Source: Parvibaculum sp. (GTDB lineage Bacteria > Pseudomonadota > Alphaproteobacteria > Parvibaculales > Parvibaculaceae). From it: a stretch of 64,000 nucleotides of DNA. The stretch covers positions 62,001 to 126,000 of the forward strand of contig JAHBYK010000001.1 in the NCBI GenBank assembly GCA_019635965.1. Direction: 5' to 3'. The translations under genes and the position numbers were made by a program. The notes under the pieces are model-generated. The model searched no databases and was not told the DNA's origin. It saw nothing but the letters and a program-made list of their open reading frames with translations. Positions within the stretch are counted from its first letter, which is position 1. The number at the start of each line of letters is the position of its first letter. Shown here one piece after another: positions 10,568 through 20,169 of the stretch.

Positions 10568-11839
10568 ATGCCGGTCAATATCCTGATGCCAGCCCTCTCG
10601 CCCACCATGGAGGAGGGCACGCTTGCCAAATGGCATGTGAAGAAGGGCGACAAGGTTAGTGCGGGCGATGTGATCGCCGAGATCGAAACCGACAAGGCGA
10701 CGATGGAAGTCGAAGCCGTGGATGAAGGCACGATCGGCGAAATCCGCGTGGCGGAAGGAACGGAGGGCGTTCCCGTCAACGAAGTGATTGCCGTACTGCT
10801 CGAAGAGGGTGAGGACGCGAGTGCGCTGAAGGACAAGGGCGCCGCAAGCAAGCCGGAATGGAAGGCGGAAGAGCCGAAGCCGGAGGAAGCGAAACGGCCG
10901 GAAGCGAAGACCGAGGCCAATCCGGCGCCGAAAGCCGGGCAGGGCGGGCGCATTTTCGCCTCGCCGCTTGCGCGCCGTCTCGCGGAGCAGCAAGGCGCCG
11001 ACCTTGCCGCGATTGCTGGTTCCGGCCCGCATGGCCGCATCGTGAAGGCGGACCTCGAAGGGGCGCCGAAGGCGGCACCGAAGAAGCAGCCGTCCGCAGG
11101 CACGGCACCGGCGCCAGTATCCAGCATCGACGCGCGCGCCTTCTACGAGAAGGGAAGCTACGAGGAAATTCCGCTCGATGGGATGCGCAAGACGATTGCG
11201 CGCCGCCTGACCCAGTCGATGCAGGAGATCCCGCATTTCTATCTCACCGTCGATTGCGAACTCGACGAATTGCTCATCGCGCGCAAGAAGCTCAACGAAG
11301 CCGCGGGCGAAGGCGTGAAGCTTTCCGTCAACGACTTTCTGATCCGCGCTGCGGCCCTTGCGCTCATCAAGGTGCCAGACGCAAATGTGAGCTTCGCGGG
11401 CGACGCGATACTGAAACACAGATCGGCGGATATAGGCATCGCGGTCGCGCTTGACGGCGGGCTCATCACGCCGATCATCCGCAATGCGGAGAAGAAGGGG
11501 CTTGCCGAAATTTCCGCGGAAGCAAAGTCGCTGGCGGAGCGGGCGAGAGACAAGAAGCTGAAGCCCGTCGAGTTCGAAGGCGGCAGCTTCTCGATTTCCA
11601 ATCTCGGCATGTTCGGCATCAAGCATTTCACGGCCGTGATCAATCCGCCCCAGGCGGCGATCCTTGCCGTCGGCAAGGGCGAGGAGCGGCCGGTGGTGAG
11701 GAATGGCAAGCTCGAAGTGGCGACCGTGATGACCGTGACGCTTTCCTGCGATCACCGCGCCATTGACGGGGCGCTTGGTGCGCGCTTCCTCGAGGCTTTC
11801 AAATCCTTTGTGGAATATCCGGCAAGGATGCTGCTCTGA
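10568..11839 (+). CDS. pdhC: Dihydrolipoamide acetyltransferase, E2 of pyruvate dehydrogenase
   Basis: E2 forms the complex core and transfers acetyl groups from lipoamide to CoA. The 423-residue protein has one lipoyl domain (1-80, K43 in [10 protein letters not shown]), a Pro/Ala/Lys linker, a peripheral-subunit-binding domain (about 138-172, ASPLARRLAEQQGADL then GPHGRIVKADLEG) and a catalytic domain (about 190-423) with the active-site CDHRAIDGALGARF. Its stop shares a base with the lpd ATG (TGATG at 11837-11841). Having one lipoyl domain here and another on E1-beta gives the complex two swinging-arm sources. Confidence 0.97.
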   Translation: MPVNILMPALSPTMEEGTLAKWHVKKGDKVSAGDVIAEIETDKATMEVEAVDEGTIGEIRVAEGTEGVPVNEVIAVLLEEGEDASALKDKGAASKPEWKAEEPKPEEAKRPEAKTEANPAPKAGQGGRIFASPLARRLAEQQGADLAAIAGSGPHGRIVKADLEGAPKAAPKKQPSAGTAPAPVSSIDARAFYEKGSYEEIPLDGMRKTIARRLTQSMQEIPHFYLTVDCELDELLIARKKLNEAAGEGVKLSVNDFLIRAAALALIKVPDANVSFAGDAILKHRSADIGIAVALDGGLITPIIRNAEKKGLAEISAEAKSLAERARDKKLKPVEFEGGSFSISNLGMFGIKHFTAVINPPQAAILAVGKGEERPVVRNGKLEVATVMTVTLSCDHRAIDGALGARFLEAFKSFVEYPARMLL

Positions 11840-13236
11840 TGGCGGATAATTACGATGTCGTGGTGATCGGTTCGGGCCCCGGCGGCTATGTCGCGGCGAT
11901 CCGTGCGTCGCAGCTCGGCCTCAAGGCGGCGATCGTCGAGCGCGATGCGCTGGGCGGCATCTGCCTCAACTGGGGCTGCATCCCGACCAAGGCATTGCTC
12001 CGCTCGGCTGAAGTCTATGAGACGATGCAGCACGCTGCCGATTATGGCCTCAAGGTGGAGAAAGCGGGGTTCGATGCCGATGCCATCGTGAAGCGCAGCC
12101 GCGATGTCGCCGCGCAGCTTTCGAACGGCGTCGCCTTCCTGATGAAGAAGAACCGGATCGACGTGATCCAGGGTAGCGGCAGCCTCGCCGGTGAAGGCAA
12201 GGTGGCGGTGAAGGACAAGGACGGCAAGACGCGCGAGATCGGCGCGGGGAACGTGATCCTGGCGACCGGCGCGCGCGCCCGCGTGATCGAGGGGCTGGAA
12301 CCCGACGGCGAGACGGTCTGGACCTACCGCGAGGCGATGGTGCCGAAAGCCATGCCGAAATCGCTGATCGTGATCGGCTCCGGCGCCATCGGCATCGAGT
12401 TCGCCAGTTTCTATCGCGCCTTCGGCGCCGAGGTGACGGTCGTTGAAGTGCTGGACCGCATTCTGCCGGTCGAGGACGAGGAAATTTCGAAGGAAGCGGC
12501 ACGCGCCTTCAAGAAGCGCGGCATCCGCATCCTCACCGGCGCGAAGATCGGAAAGACGGATATTTCCGGCAAGGGCGCGAAGATCGAGGTGACGGTTGGC
12601 GGCAAGAGCGAGATGCTTGAGGCGGAGAAGGTCATTTCCGCTGTCGGCATCGTCGGCAATGTCGAAAATCTCGGCCTCGAAAAGGCGGGTGTGAAGGTCG
12701 AGAAGAGCCATGTCGTCGTCAATGAATGGCTTGAGACGGGCGCGAAGGGCGTCTATGCGATCGGCGATCTTGCCGGTCCGCCCTGGCTTGCCCACAAGGC
12801 GAGCCATGAAGGCGTGATTGCGGCGGAGCGCATTGCGGGCGTGAAGGGCCTGCACCCCATGAATTCGGGCAGGATTCCCGGCTGCACCTATTCATCGCCG
12901 CAGATCGCAAGCGTCGGCATGACGGAAGCCAGGGCGAAGGAAAAGGGCCATGAGGTGAAGGTCGGCCGTTTTCCCTTCAAGGCAAATGGCAAGGCGATCG
13001 CGCTTGGCGAGACGGGCGGTTTCGTGAAAACCGTGTTCGACGCGAAGACCGGCGAGCTTCTGGGTGCGCACATGATCGGCCCGGAAGTGACGGAACTCAT
13101 TCAGGGCTATGGCATCGCCATGTCGCTCGAGACGACGGAAGCGGAGCTGATGCACACCATCTTCCCGCATCCGACGCTTTCCGAAGCCATGCATGAGGCG
13201 GTACTCGACGCCTATGGGCGCGTCCTCCATACTTGA
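11839..13236 (+). CDS. lpd: Dihydrolipoyl dehydrogenase, E3
   Basis: E3 reoxidises dihydrolipoamide with NAD+. It is a 465-residue FAD protein with GSGPGGYVAAIRASQLG (FAD site), the redox disulphide C42/C47 in GGICLNWGCIPTKALL, the NAD-binding VIGSGAIGIEFASFY and the C-terminal catalytic HTIFPHPTLSEAMHE. It is fused by overlap to pdhC, so it is the E3 dedicated to this complex. It may also serve others such as 2-oxoglutarate dehydrogenase. Confidence 0.97.
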   Translation: MADNYDVVVIGSGPGGYVAAIRASQLGLKAAIVERDALGGICLNWGCIPTKALLRSAEVYETMQHAADYGLKVEKAGFDADAIVKRSRDVAAQLSNGVAFLMKKNRIDVIQGSGSLAGEGKVAVKDKDGKTREIGAGNVILATGARARVIEGLEPDGETVWTYREAMVPKAMPKSLIVIGSGAIGIEFASFYRAFGAEVTVVEVLDRILPVEDEEISKEAARAFKKRGIRILTGAKIGKTDISGKGAKIEVTVGGKSEMLEAEKVISAVGIVGNVENLGLEKAGVKVEKSHVVVNEWLETGAKGVYAIGDLAGPPWLAHKASHEGVIAAERIAGVKGLHPMNSGRIPGCTYSSPQIASVGMTEARAKEKGHEVKVGRFPFKANGKAIALGETGGFVKTVFDAKTGELLGAHMIGPEVTELIQGYGIAMSLETTEAELMHTIFPHPTLSEAMHEAVLDAYGRVLHT

Positions 13237-13264
13237 TCCCAAGGGGTCATGAGGGAGGAATATC

Positions 13265-14800
13265 TTGGGCGCCGAGACACCGCCGGCCGCGCTGCGCGCG
13301 CCGAAGAATGCCATCGTCATTCTGCTCGACAGTCTCAACCGGCACATGCTGGGCGCCTATGGCGGGAGGGAGTTTGCAACGCCCAATCTCGACCGCTTCG
13401 CGGCTCGCGCGACGCGCTTCACGCGGCACTACACGGGTTCGCTGCCCTGCATGCCGGCGCGGCACGACATTCTCTGCGGCGCGCTCGACTTTCTGTGGCG
13501 GCCCTGGGGGTCGGTCGAAATCTGGGAAGATGCGATCACCTATGAGCTTCGCAAGAAGGGTGTGGTGACGCAGCTCATTTCCGATCATCCGCATCTCTTT
13601 GAGACGGGCGGCGAGAATTATCACGTCGATTTCACGGCATGGGACTATCAGCGCGGTCATGAAGGCGATCCGTGGAAGACGCGGCCCGATCCAAGCTGGG
13701 CGGGTGCGCCCAATTTCATGCGCAAGCACATGCCCTATGACGACTCGCGCGGCTATTTCCGCGGCGAGGAGGATTTTCCGGGTCCGCGCACCATGGGCGC
13801 CGCCGCGCGCTGGCTGGCCGACAATGCCGGGCACCATGGCCGCTTCATGCTCTTTGTCGACGAGTTCGATCCGCATGAACCGTTCGATACGCCGGAACCC
13901 TATGCCTCGATGTACGACCCGGACTGGGAGGGGCCGCATCTCATCTGGCCGCCCTATGTCGCAGGCGGTATCGAGAAGGGCGTGATCGACGCACGTCAGG
14001 CGCGCCAGATCCGCGCCTCCTATGGCGGCAAGCTGACCATGATCGACAAATGGTTCGGCCGCATCCTCGATGAGATCGACAGGCATGACTTGTGGGAGGA
14101 TACGCTCGTCATCCTCTGTACCGATCACGGTCACTATCTCGGCGAGAAGGACATCTGGGGAAAGCCGGGCGTGCCTGTCTATGAACCGCTCGGGCACATT
14201 CCGCTCATGATCGCGCATCCGGGCATTGCGCCCGGCACCTGCGATGCGCTGACGACGAGCGTCGATCTCTTCGCGACGCTTGCCGACCTGTTCGGTGTCG
14301 AAGTCCGCCAGCGCACGCACGGAAAATCCCTGCTGCCGCTGTTGCGCGGGGAGAAGGGCGCGGTGCGCGACTGGCTTCTGACCGGCGTCTGGGGCCGGGA
14401 AGTGCACTACATCGATGGGCGCTACAAATATGCGCGCGGACCGGCCGGCGACAATGCGCCGCTCAGCATGATGTCGAACCGCTGGTCCACCATGCCGACG
14501 CATTTTCTGACGCGGGAGCAGGAATTGCCCCTGCCGGATGAACGCGCCTTTCTCGACAGGATGCCGGGAAGCCGCATACCCGTCATTCACCAGCAATGGC
14601 AAAAGGGCGACATGGTGCCATATTGGGCGCTGACGAAATTCACCGGGCACCATCTCTATGATCTGGACAGCGACCCGGAAGAAACGCGGAATCTGGCGGG
14701 TTCGAGCCTCGAAACGGAGCTTGCCCGGCGCCTGCGCCTGGCCCTTGAAGAGCTGGACGCGCCCGCGAGCCAGTTCCAGCGTCTTGGCCTTCCAAGTTAG
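13265..14800 (+). CDS. Sulfatase family hydrolase (cysteine-type)
   Basis: This alkaline-phosphatase-superfamily sulfatase has 511 residues. The N-terminal metal site is IVILLDSLNRHMLGAYGG. The formylglycine signature C-x-P-x-R is present as C62-M-P-A-R66, so a formylglycine-generating enzyme would be needed to activate it. A second metal site is CTDHGHYLGEKDIWGKPG. There is no signal peptide, so a cytoplasmic location is likely. The TTG start at 13265 has GAGGGAGG upstream. The gene lies 28 bases after lpd and in the same direction. A sulfatase between lpd and lipA is not part of the usual lineage order, so it may be an insertion. Phosphonate monoesterase-type activity is an alternative; the substrate cannot be called. 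Confidence 0.88.
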   Translation: MGAETPPAALRAPKNAIVILLDSLNRHMLGAYGGREFATPNLDRFAARATRFTRHYTGSLPCMPARHDILCGALDFLWRPWGSVEIWEDAITYELRKKGVVTQLISDHPHLFETGGENYHVDFTAWDYQRGHEGDPWKTRPDPSWAGAPNFMRKHMPYDDSRGYFRGEEDFPGPRTMGAAARWLADNAGHHGRFMLFVDEFDPHEPFDTPEPYASMYDPDWEGPHLIWPPYVAGGIEKGVIDARQARQIRASYGGKLTMIDKWFGRILDEIDRHDLWEDTLVILCTDHGHYLGEKDIWGKPGVPVYEPLGHIPLMIAHPGIAPGTCDALTTSVDLFATLADLFGVEVRQRTHGKSLLPLLRGEKGAVRDWLLTGVWGREVHYIDGRYKYARGPAGDNAPLSMMSNRWSTMPTHFLTREQELPLPDERAFLDRMPGSRIPVIHQQWQKGDMVPYWALTKFTGHHLYDLDSDPEETRNLAGSSLETELARRLRLALEELDAPASQFQRLGLPS

Positions 14801-14853
14801 ATAGGGAATGTTTAACCGTCGGGGGCCTAGGCTTTGAGCTGGAGGAATGGCCG

Positions 14854-15357
14854 ATGGCGATGGAAACAAAAACGCCCGCCGCAGGAACCGGGATCGACTA
14901 TTCGGTGGTCGAGATCGATGAGCCCGCACATCCGCATTGCCGGACGCTTCTTGCCTATTGGAAAGCCCGGCTGCAGCCGGATGGAATGATGCTGCGCTCC
15001 GATTTCAACCCGCTCGACATGCCGCAGGCGATGGGCGGCATGTTCGTCGTCGAGCCGGTGGATGGCGGCACGGACATGCGCTACCGCCTTGTCGGCAGCG
15101 AGAACGAGCGCCGCCTTGGACGCAAGTTCACCGGCGAACTGTTCACTGACAGCTATTCGCCGGAAATGGCGGCCGAGCAGATTGCCTTCCACAACCGCAT
15201 CATCGAGACGAAAAGACCCGCCTGCCTGAGGGGACGTTTCATTGGCGTCGACCTTGAACATGTGCATTACGAGGCGATCTACCTGCCGGTGCGCACGGAA
15301 GCGGGCGGGGTGCAGGTTATTGGCGGCCTTTACGATCTGGCTGGCCACAAAGCCTGA
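14854..15357 (+). CDS. PAS_5 domain protein
   Basis: The 167-residue protein is built around one PAS-like domain of the alphaproteobacterial PAS_5 type: central FNPLDMPQAMGGMFVVEPVDGGTDMRYRLVGSENERRLGRKFTG, split here by rough motifs, with HYEAIYLPV near the end. Proteins of this kind have no catalytic domain, and their function is unknown in most genomes. The ATG at 14854 has GGAGG 8 bases upstream, so translation is probably efficient. It sits between the sulfatase and lipA in the same direction. Confidence 0.75.
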   Translation: MAMETKTPAAGTGIDYSVVEIDEPAHPHCRTLLAYWKARLQPDGMMLRSDFNPLDMPQAMGGMFVVEPVDGGTDMRYRLVGSENERRLGRKFTGELFTDSYSPEMAAEQIAFHNRIIETKRPACLRGRFIGVDLEHVHYEAIYLPVRTEAGGVQVIGGLYDLAGHKA

Positions 15358-15429
15358 AAAACTGCCGGATTTGCTTGAATCGGCCCGGCGTACTATCCAT
15401 GTCCTGACGGCAATGGCATATCCGATTTC

Positions 15430-16395
15430 ATGGTCACGATCGTAGACACGCTGAAGCCGGGCGCGGCGAAGCCCCGGCATCCCGAGAAGGCGAAGCGGCC
15501 CGACACGCCCATTCTGCGCAAGCCGGAATGGATCCGCGTGAAGGCGCCGGGCTCGCCCGTCTATGCCGAGACAAAGCAGGTCGTGCGCGAGAATGGCCTC
15601 GTGACGGTGTGCGAGGAAGCGGGCTGCCCGAATATCGGCGAATGCTGGACGCAGAAGCACGCGACCATGATGATCATGGGCGATACCTGCACACGCGCCT
15701 GCTCCTTCTGCAATGTCAAGACGGGGCTTCCCGCCCCGCTCGATGCGGAGGAACCGGAGAAGGTGGCGAATGCCGTCGCCAAGCTCGGCCTGCGCCATGT
15801 CGTCATTACATCGGTCGACCGCGACGACCTGGCCGATGGCGGTGCGCAGCATTTCGTGGAGGTGATCGAGGCGATCCGCCGCCGCTCTCCCGGAACGACG
15901 ATTGAAATTCTCACGCCCGACTTCCTGCGCAAGGAAGGCGCGCTGGAAAAGGTCGTGGCGGCGCGGCCGGACGTGTTCAATCACAATCTCGAAACCGTGC
16001 CGCGGCTCTACCTGACCATCCGCCCCGGCGCGCGCTATTTCCACTCGCTGCGGCTGCTGCAACGGGTGAAGGAACTCGACCCGACGATCTTCACCAAGTC
16101 CGGTATCATGGTGGGGCTCGGCGAAGCGCGCGAGGAAGTGTTGCAGGTAATGGACGACATGCGCTCCGCCGCCATCGACTTCCTCACCATCGGTCAATAT
16201 CTCCAGCCGACGCGCAAGCACGCGGCGATCGACCGCTTCGTGACGCCGGACGAGTTCAAGTCCTACGAGACGATCGCGCGCACCAAGGGCTTCCTGCTCG
16301 TATCGGCAAGCCCGCTGACGCGCTCGTCCTATCATGCCGATGAGGACTTCGAGCGGCTGCGCAATGCGCGCAATGCGGCGCTGGCGCGGGGATGA
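15430..16395 (+). CDS. lipA: Lipoyl synthase LipA
   Basis: LipA is a radical-SAM enzyme that inserts two sulfurs into octanoyl domains, making the lipoyl cofactor needed by PdhB, PdhC and other E2 proteins. The 321-residue protein has the auxiliary-cluster motif C-x4-C-x5-C ([14 protein letters not shown]), the radical-SAM motif C-x3-C-x2-C (CTRACSFC) and the C-terminal RSSYHA serine motif that ligates the auxiliary cluster. Its position right after the PDH genes matches its role. Confidence 0.97.
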   Translation: MVTIVDTLKPGAAKPRHPEKAKRPDTPILRKPEWIRVKAPGSPVYAETKQVVRENGLVTVCEEAGCPNIGECWTQKHATMMIMGDTCTRACSFCNVKTGLPAPLDAEEPEKVANAVAKLGLRHVVITSVDRDDLADGGAQHFVEVIEAIRRRSPGTTIEILTPDFLRKEGALEKVVAARPDVFNHNLETVPRLYLTIRPGARYFHSLRLLQRVKELDPTIFTKSGIMVGLGEAREEVLQVMDDMRSAAIDFLTIGQYLQPTRKHAAIDRFVTPDEFKSYETIARTKGFLLVSASPLTRSSYHADEDFERLRNARNAALARG

Positions 16396-16401
16396 TGGGC
16401 C

Positions 16402-16908
16402 ATGCCTGCGCATGAGCAGACCCGCGATGTGCCCTACGCGGCCGACGACATGTTCGCGCTTGTCGCCGCCATCGACCGCTACCCGGAATTTCTGCCCTGG
16501 TGCAGCGGCGCCCGCATCCGCCGCCGCGACCGCGAGGGCGAGAACGAGGTGCTGCTGGCGGACCTCATCGTTTCCTACAAGGTTTTCCGGGAGCAGTTCA
16601 CGAGCCGCGTCACGCTCGACCGGCAGGACCGCAAGATCGACGTTGCCTATGTGCAGGGGCCATTCAAATATCTGCACAACAAATGGTATTTCGAGGCCTT
16701 GCCCGAGGGCGGCACCCGCATCCATTTCTTCATCGATTTCGAATTCCGCAGCGCGACGCTTCAGAAAATGATCGGCGCAATGTTCTCGCGCGCATTTGCC
16801 AAGATGATGCAGGCCTTTATCGACCGGGCCGATGCGCTGCACGGGGAAAAGCGCCCCGCGAGCGGAGAAGGCCCGGCAATGGCTACATCATCCGCCGGAC
16901 AAGATTGA
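16402..16908 (+). CDS. Coq10/RatA family START-fold protein
   Basis: This is a polyketide-cyclase/START-fold protein of the Coq10-RatA family (168 residues), with VPYAADDMFALVAAIDRYPEFLPWC at the N-terminus and a characteristic FKYLHNKWYFEALPEGGTRIHFFIDFEF core. Family members bind ubiquinone or its intermediates and aid respiration. The RatA toxin label from E. coli need not apply here. It starts 6 bases after lipA. Its last 26 bases overlap the convergent cinA gene. Confidence 0.9.
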   Translation: MPAHEQTRDVPYAADDMFALVAAIDRYPEFLPWCSGARIRRRDREGENEVLLADLIVSYKVFREQFTSRVTLDRQDRKIDVAYVQGPFKYLHNKWYFEALPEGGTRIHFFIDFEFRSATLQKMIGAMFSRAFAKMMQAFIDRADALHGEKRPASGEGPAMATSSAGQD

Positions 16909-17377
16909 GCGCCGTCTCGATAGACTTCATCCGGATTTCCTCGCGCCCGATATCGCCGAAGAGCTGCATTTCATGAAGGATGCTGCGGCCGGTGCGCGCC
17001 GCGCCGAAATGGACGAGGCCGACCGGCTTCATCGGCGTGCCGCCGCCGGGGCCGGCAATGCCGGTGACGGAAATGGCAATATGCGCGCGTGAATTTTTCA
17101 GTGCACCTTCCGCCATCGCGCGTGCGACGGGCTCCGACACGGCGCCGAAATCGGCGATCATGTCGCCGGGTACACCCAGCATGTCGCGCTTTGCTTCATT
17201 CGAATAGACGACGAAACCACGCTCCACCACATCGGACGAACCTGCAATCTCGGTGAGCAGACCTGCAATGAGGCCGCCGGTGCAGCTCTCCGCCGTCACG
17301 AGCTTCAGCTTTGCTTCGCGCGCATCGGCAAGCGTCAGTTCCGCAAGATGAACGAGGCGGCGGGGAAAGATGCTCAT
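16883..17377 (-). CDS. CinA C-terminal-domain protein (nicotinamide-nucleotide amidohydrolase, PncC type)
   Basis: The 164-residue protein consists only of the CinA C-terminal domain: KLVTAESCTGGLIAGLLTEIAGSS, then VSVTGIAGPGGGTPMKPVGLV-like residues (ISVTGIAGPGGG). Stand-alone proteins of this type (PncC) deamidate nicotinamide mononucleotide in NAD salvage. The start at 17377 is set by the ATGA overlap with pgpA. An apparent longer N-terminal extension in this frame is pgpA read out of frame. It is the last gene of ispDF-pgpA-cinA. Confidence 0.93.
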   Translation of the reverse strand: MSIFPRRLVHLAELTLADAREAKLKLVTAESCTGGLIAGLLTEIAGSSDVVERGFVVYSNEAKRDMLGVPGDMIADFGAVSEPVARAMAEGALKNSRAHIAISVTGIAGPGGGTPMKPVGLVHFGAARTGRSILHEMQLFGDIGREEIRMKSIETALNLVRRMM

Positions 17378-17874
17378 GCGAGAACCGTCCAGGCAATGTC
17401 GAGAAGGATGAAGGTGAAGATCGCGAATATCGCGGCGACGGCATCGTCGATCATCACGCCGAAGCCGCCCTTGAAGCGCCGTTCGAAGGCGCGGATCGGC
17501 CAGGGCTTCAGAATGTCGAAGAAGCGGAACAGGACGAAACCCGCAAACCAGCCGAGTGGCGAGAGGGGCAGGGCCGCAAAGACAAGCCATATGGCGGCGG
17601 CTTCGTCGATGACGACCTCGGACGCATCTTCCTTTTCGGCGGAGCGGCAATAGGCTCCGGCCGTCCAGATGCCGAGCGCGAAAATTGCGATGGCGGATGC
17701 GAGGAGGAGAAGGCTGCCGCCGAGCCAGTGAATGAGGAGAGCGAAGGGCACGGCGGCAAGCGTTCCCCAGGTGCCCGGCGCGGGCTTCAAAAGTCCCGAG
17801 CCGAACCATGTCGCGGCGAGTACGGCAGGATCGTGAAAACGAAGGGAGGCGGGGAGGGGCGTCAGTCCGATCAT
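17374..17874 (-). CDS. pgpA: Phosphatidylglycerophosphatase A
   Basis: PgpA dephosphorylates phosphatidylglycerol phosphate at the inner membrane. The 166-residue protein has several hydrophobic helices and the family acidic motifs [19 protein letters not shown] and [12 protein letters not shown]. The ATG at 17874 overlaps the ispDF stop by 4 bases (ATGA), as does its own stop with cinA. The three genes therefore form a coupled operon joining isoprenoid, phospholipid and NAD metabolism. Confidence 0.94.
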   Translation of the reverse strand: MIGLTPLPASLRFHDPAVLAATWFGSGLLKPAPGTWGTLAAVPFALLIHWLGGSLLLLASAIAIFALGIWTAGAYCRSAEKEDASEVVIDEAAAIWLVFAALPLSPLGWFAGFVLFRFFDILKPWPIRAFERRFKGGFGVMIDDAVAAIFAIFTFILLDIAWTVLA

Positions 17875-19028
17875 GTCTGGCCGAACCTCAGCGTCGCAAT
17901 GGCCTGCGCCGCAATGCCTTCGCGGCGCCCTGTGAAGCCCAGTCCCTCGGTCGTCGTCGCCTTGACGCTGACGCGCGAGACATCGACGCCGATTATATCC
18001 GCGATGCGGGCGCGCATGGCTTCCGTATGCGGAGAGATTTTCGGCGCTTCGCAGATGAGCGTTACATCCGCGTTTGAAACCGCCGCGCCAGCGTCGCGCG
18101 CGAGCCGCGCCGCATGAGCAAGGAAACGGTCGGACGAGGCCCCCTTCCATTGCGGGTCGCTGGGCGGGAAATGCTTGCCGATGTCTCCCGCGCCGATGGC
18201 GCCGAGTATCGCGTCGGTAAGGGCGTGCAGTCCCACATCGGCATCGGAATGGCCTTCGAGCCCCGCAGTGTGCGGCACCTTCACGCCACAGAGCCAGACA
18301 TGATCGCCCGGTCCGAAGCGATGAACGTCATAGCCCATGCCGGTTCTGGTTTCGCCGCCACGCATCAGCATCCGTTCCGCCCGTTCGATATCCGCCGCAC
18401 TCGTGATCTTGAAATTGTCTTCATCGCCCGTGACCAGCGCGACGTCGATCCCCGCCATTGCCGCGACGGCCGCGTCATCGGTGAAGTCCTGCCCCGCCGC
18501 CGCGCGATGCGCCTCGAGAATAGACCGGAAACGGAAGGCTTGCGGGGTCTGCGCGCGCCACAGACCATCGCGCGGCACCGTCTCGCCGGCGAGCCCGCCG
18601 GTGCCACGGCGGATCGTGTCGGTCAGCGGCAGCGCGGCGAGTGCGCCGTCACGCGAGGCGAGCGCGGAAATGCAGTCGGAAATGAGCCGGTGGGAGACGA
18701 AGGGCCGCGCCCCGTCATGGATGAGCACGATTTCGGGTACATCGGCACCGGACAGTGCGTCGAGCCCCGCCATGACGGAAGCCTGCCGCGTCTGCCCGCC
18801 CGGAACGGCCGGGCGCAATTTGGCGATGCCCTGGGCGGCGGCTTCATAGGCCGCGGCGTCTTCGGGATGGATCACGGTCAGGATTGTGGAAATGGCCGAA
18901 TGACCGGCAAAAGCCGCGAGTGTCCGCCGAAGAACCGGCTCGCCGGCGACAAGGCGGTATTGTTTGGGCGCGCCCGGCCCCGCGCGGCTGCCGCGGCCGG
19001 CCGCCACGATGAGAGCGGCGACTTTCAT
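17871..19028 (-). CDS. ispDF: Bifunctional IspD/IspF (MEP isoprenoid pathway)
   Basis: This is a fusion of 4-diphosphocytidyl-2C-methyl-D-erythritol synthase (IspD, about residues 1-225) and 2C-methyl-D-erythritol 2,4-cyclodiphosphate synthase (IspF, about 228-385). IspD shows [13 protein letters not shown] and PKQYR plus the [10 protein letters not shown] segment. IspF shows the zinc-binding [14 protein letters not shown] and [18 protein letters not shown]. The fusion is common in alphaproteobacteria. ATG at 19028 fits IspD; an upstream ATG at 19064 adds 12 residues not typical of the family. It diverges from dusB with 73 bases between starts. Confidence 0.97.
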   Translation of the reverse strand: MKVAALIVAAGRGSRAGPGAPKQYRLVAGEPVLRRTLAAFAGHSAISTILTVIHPEDAAAYEAAAQGIAKLRPAVPGGQTRQASVMAGLDALSGADVPEIVLIHDGARPFVSHRLISDCISALASRDGALAALPLTDTIRRGTGGLAGETVPRDGLWRAQTPQAFRFRSILEAHRAAAGQDFTDDAAVAAMAGIDVALVTGDEDNFKITSAADIERAERMLMRGGETRTGMGYDVHRFGPGDHVWLCGVKVPHTAGLEGHSDADVGLHALTDAILGAIGAGDIGKHFPPSDPQWKGASSDRFLAHAARLARDAGAAVSNADVTLICEAPKISPHTEAMRARIADIIGVDVSRVSVKATTTEGLGFTGRREGIAAQAIATLRFGQT

Positions 19029-19101
19029 GTCTGCTCGTTTCGCACCCCGCATGAGCCGGCGCAAGCGATTTGCCTTGCTGAAACTTTAGGCAGGCGCTAA
19101 A

Positions 19102-20169
19102 TTGGACAAAATTTGTGCAGTTTTTAGCGGTGCCCAAAGTTTGACCATCTCGATCGGCCATCACAAGCTCCCCAACCCCGTCCTGCTGGCACCCATGGCC
19201 GGCGTGACGGATCTGCCTTTCCGGCGCGTGGCCAGCAGGCTCGGCGCCGGGCTTGTCGTTTCTGAAATGGTGGCGAGCGACGAACTGGTCCGGGCCCGGC
19301 CCGATGTCGTCCGCCGGGCGGCGGGGGCGGGCGAGTTCAAGCCGCTCTCGATACAGCTTGCCGGGCGCGAGGCGCGCTGGATGGCCGAAGGGGCAAGGGT
19401 GGCCGCGGCGGCCGGCGCCGACATCATCGACATCAACATGGGCTGCCCGGCGAAGCAGGTGACATCCGGCCTGTCCGGCTCGGCACTGATGCGCGACCTC
19501 GACCATGCGCTGAGCCTGATCGAAGCGACGGCCGGAGCGGTCGATCTGCCGGTAACGCTCAAGATGCGCACGGGCTGGGACGAGACGAAGCGCAATGCGC
19601 CGGAGCTTGCGGCCCGCGCGGAAGCGGCAGGCGTGAAAATGGTGACGGTTCATGGCCGCACGCGCTGCCAGTTCTACAAGGGCAGGGCGGACTGGAATTT
19701 CATCTCGGAAGTGAAGAAGGCGGTGTCGATCCCGGTCGTCGCCAATGGCGATGTGACGAGCGAGGAAGATGCACGCGCGATCCTCGATGCTTCGGGCGCC
19801 GACGCCGTGATGATCGGCCGCGGCGCGCAGGGGCGCCCCTGGTTCCTCGCCCAGGTCGCTCATTATCTGGAAACGGGCGAGAAGCTCGCGCCGCCTTCCT
19901 GGGAAGAGCAGGGCGAAATCGCCGCCGCGCATTACCGCGACATGATCGGCCATTACGGCGAGCGGCTGGGCCTGCGCGTCGCGCGCAAACATCTCGTCTG
20001 GTATCTCGAAGAGGCCTCCCGCCGCATCCCGGAAGAGGCAATGGAGGCGAAGCGCGAGATTGTGCGCATGGACGAACCCGATGCCGTGCTTCGCCGTCTT
20101 GCAGCCTTCTATGAGTTCGCCGCGAAAAACGCGCAGGAAAAGAATTCCGAAAACAAGGAGGCTGCCTGA
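19102..20169 (+). CDS. dusB: tRNA-dihydrouridine synthase DusB (NifR3)
   Basis: DusB is an FMN enzyme that reduces specific uridines in tRNA D-loops. Read from a TTG at 19102 it has 355 residues; an in-frame TTG at 19141 giving 342 residues fits family N-termini ([23 protein letters not shown]) better, so the start is uncertain. The catalytic Cys is in [10 protein letters not shown], and the FMN-binding [12 protein letters not shown] and NGDVTS are intact. Its stop shares one base with ntrB (TGATG). dusB (nifR3) heads the ntrBC operon in many alphaproteobacteria. Confidence 0.95.
   Translation: MDKICAVFSGAQSLTISIGHHKLPNPVLLAPMAGVTDLPFRRVASRLGAGLVVSEMVASDELVRARPDVVRRAAGAGEFKPLSIQLAGREARWMAEGARVAAAAGADIIDINMGCPAKQVTSGLSGSALMRDLDHALSLIEATAGAVDLPVTLKMRTGWDETKRNAPELAARAEAAGVKMVTVHGRTRCQFYKGRADWNFISEVKKAVSIPVVANGDVTSEEDARAILDASGADAVMIGRGAQGRPWFLAQVAHYLETGEKLAPPSWEEQGEIAAAHYRDMIGHYGERLGLRVARKHLVWYLEEASRRIPEEAMEAKREIVRMDEPDAVLRRLAAFYEFAAKNAQEKNSENKEAA

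Noticed and set aside
9103-11127. Open frame of 674 codons on the minus strand opposite pdhB and pdhC
   Set aside because: It is a compositional shadow of GC-rich codons. The plus-strand genes have complete catalytic motifs.
13247-14929. Open frame of 560 codons opposite the sulfatase
   Set aside because: It is the antisense of a gene with intact sulfatase motifs and has no ribosome site or family match.
14827-16842. Open frame of 671 codons on the minus strand opposite the PAS_5 gene, lipA and coq10
   Set aside because: It crosses three well-supported genes and looks like no protein family.
16883-17809. N-terminal extension of cinA to 308 residues
   Set aside because: The added residues are pgpA read in another frame. 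The ATGA overlap with pgpA fixes the true start at 17377.
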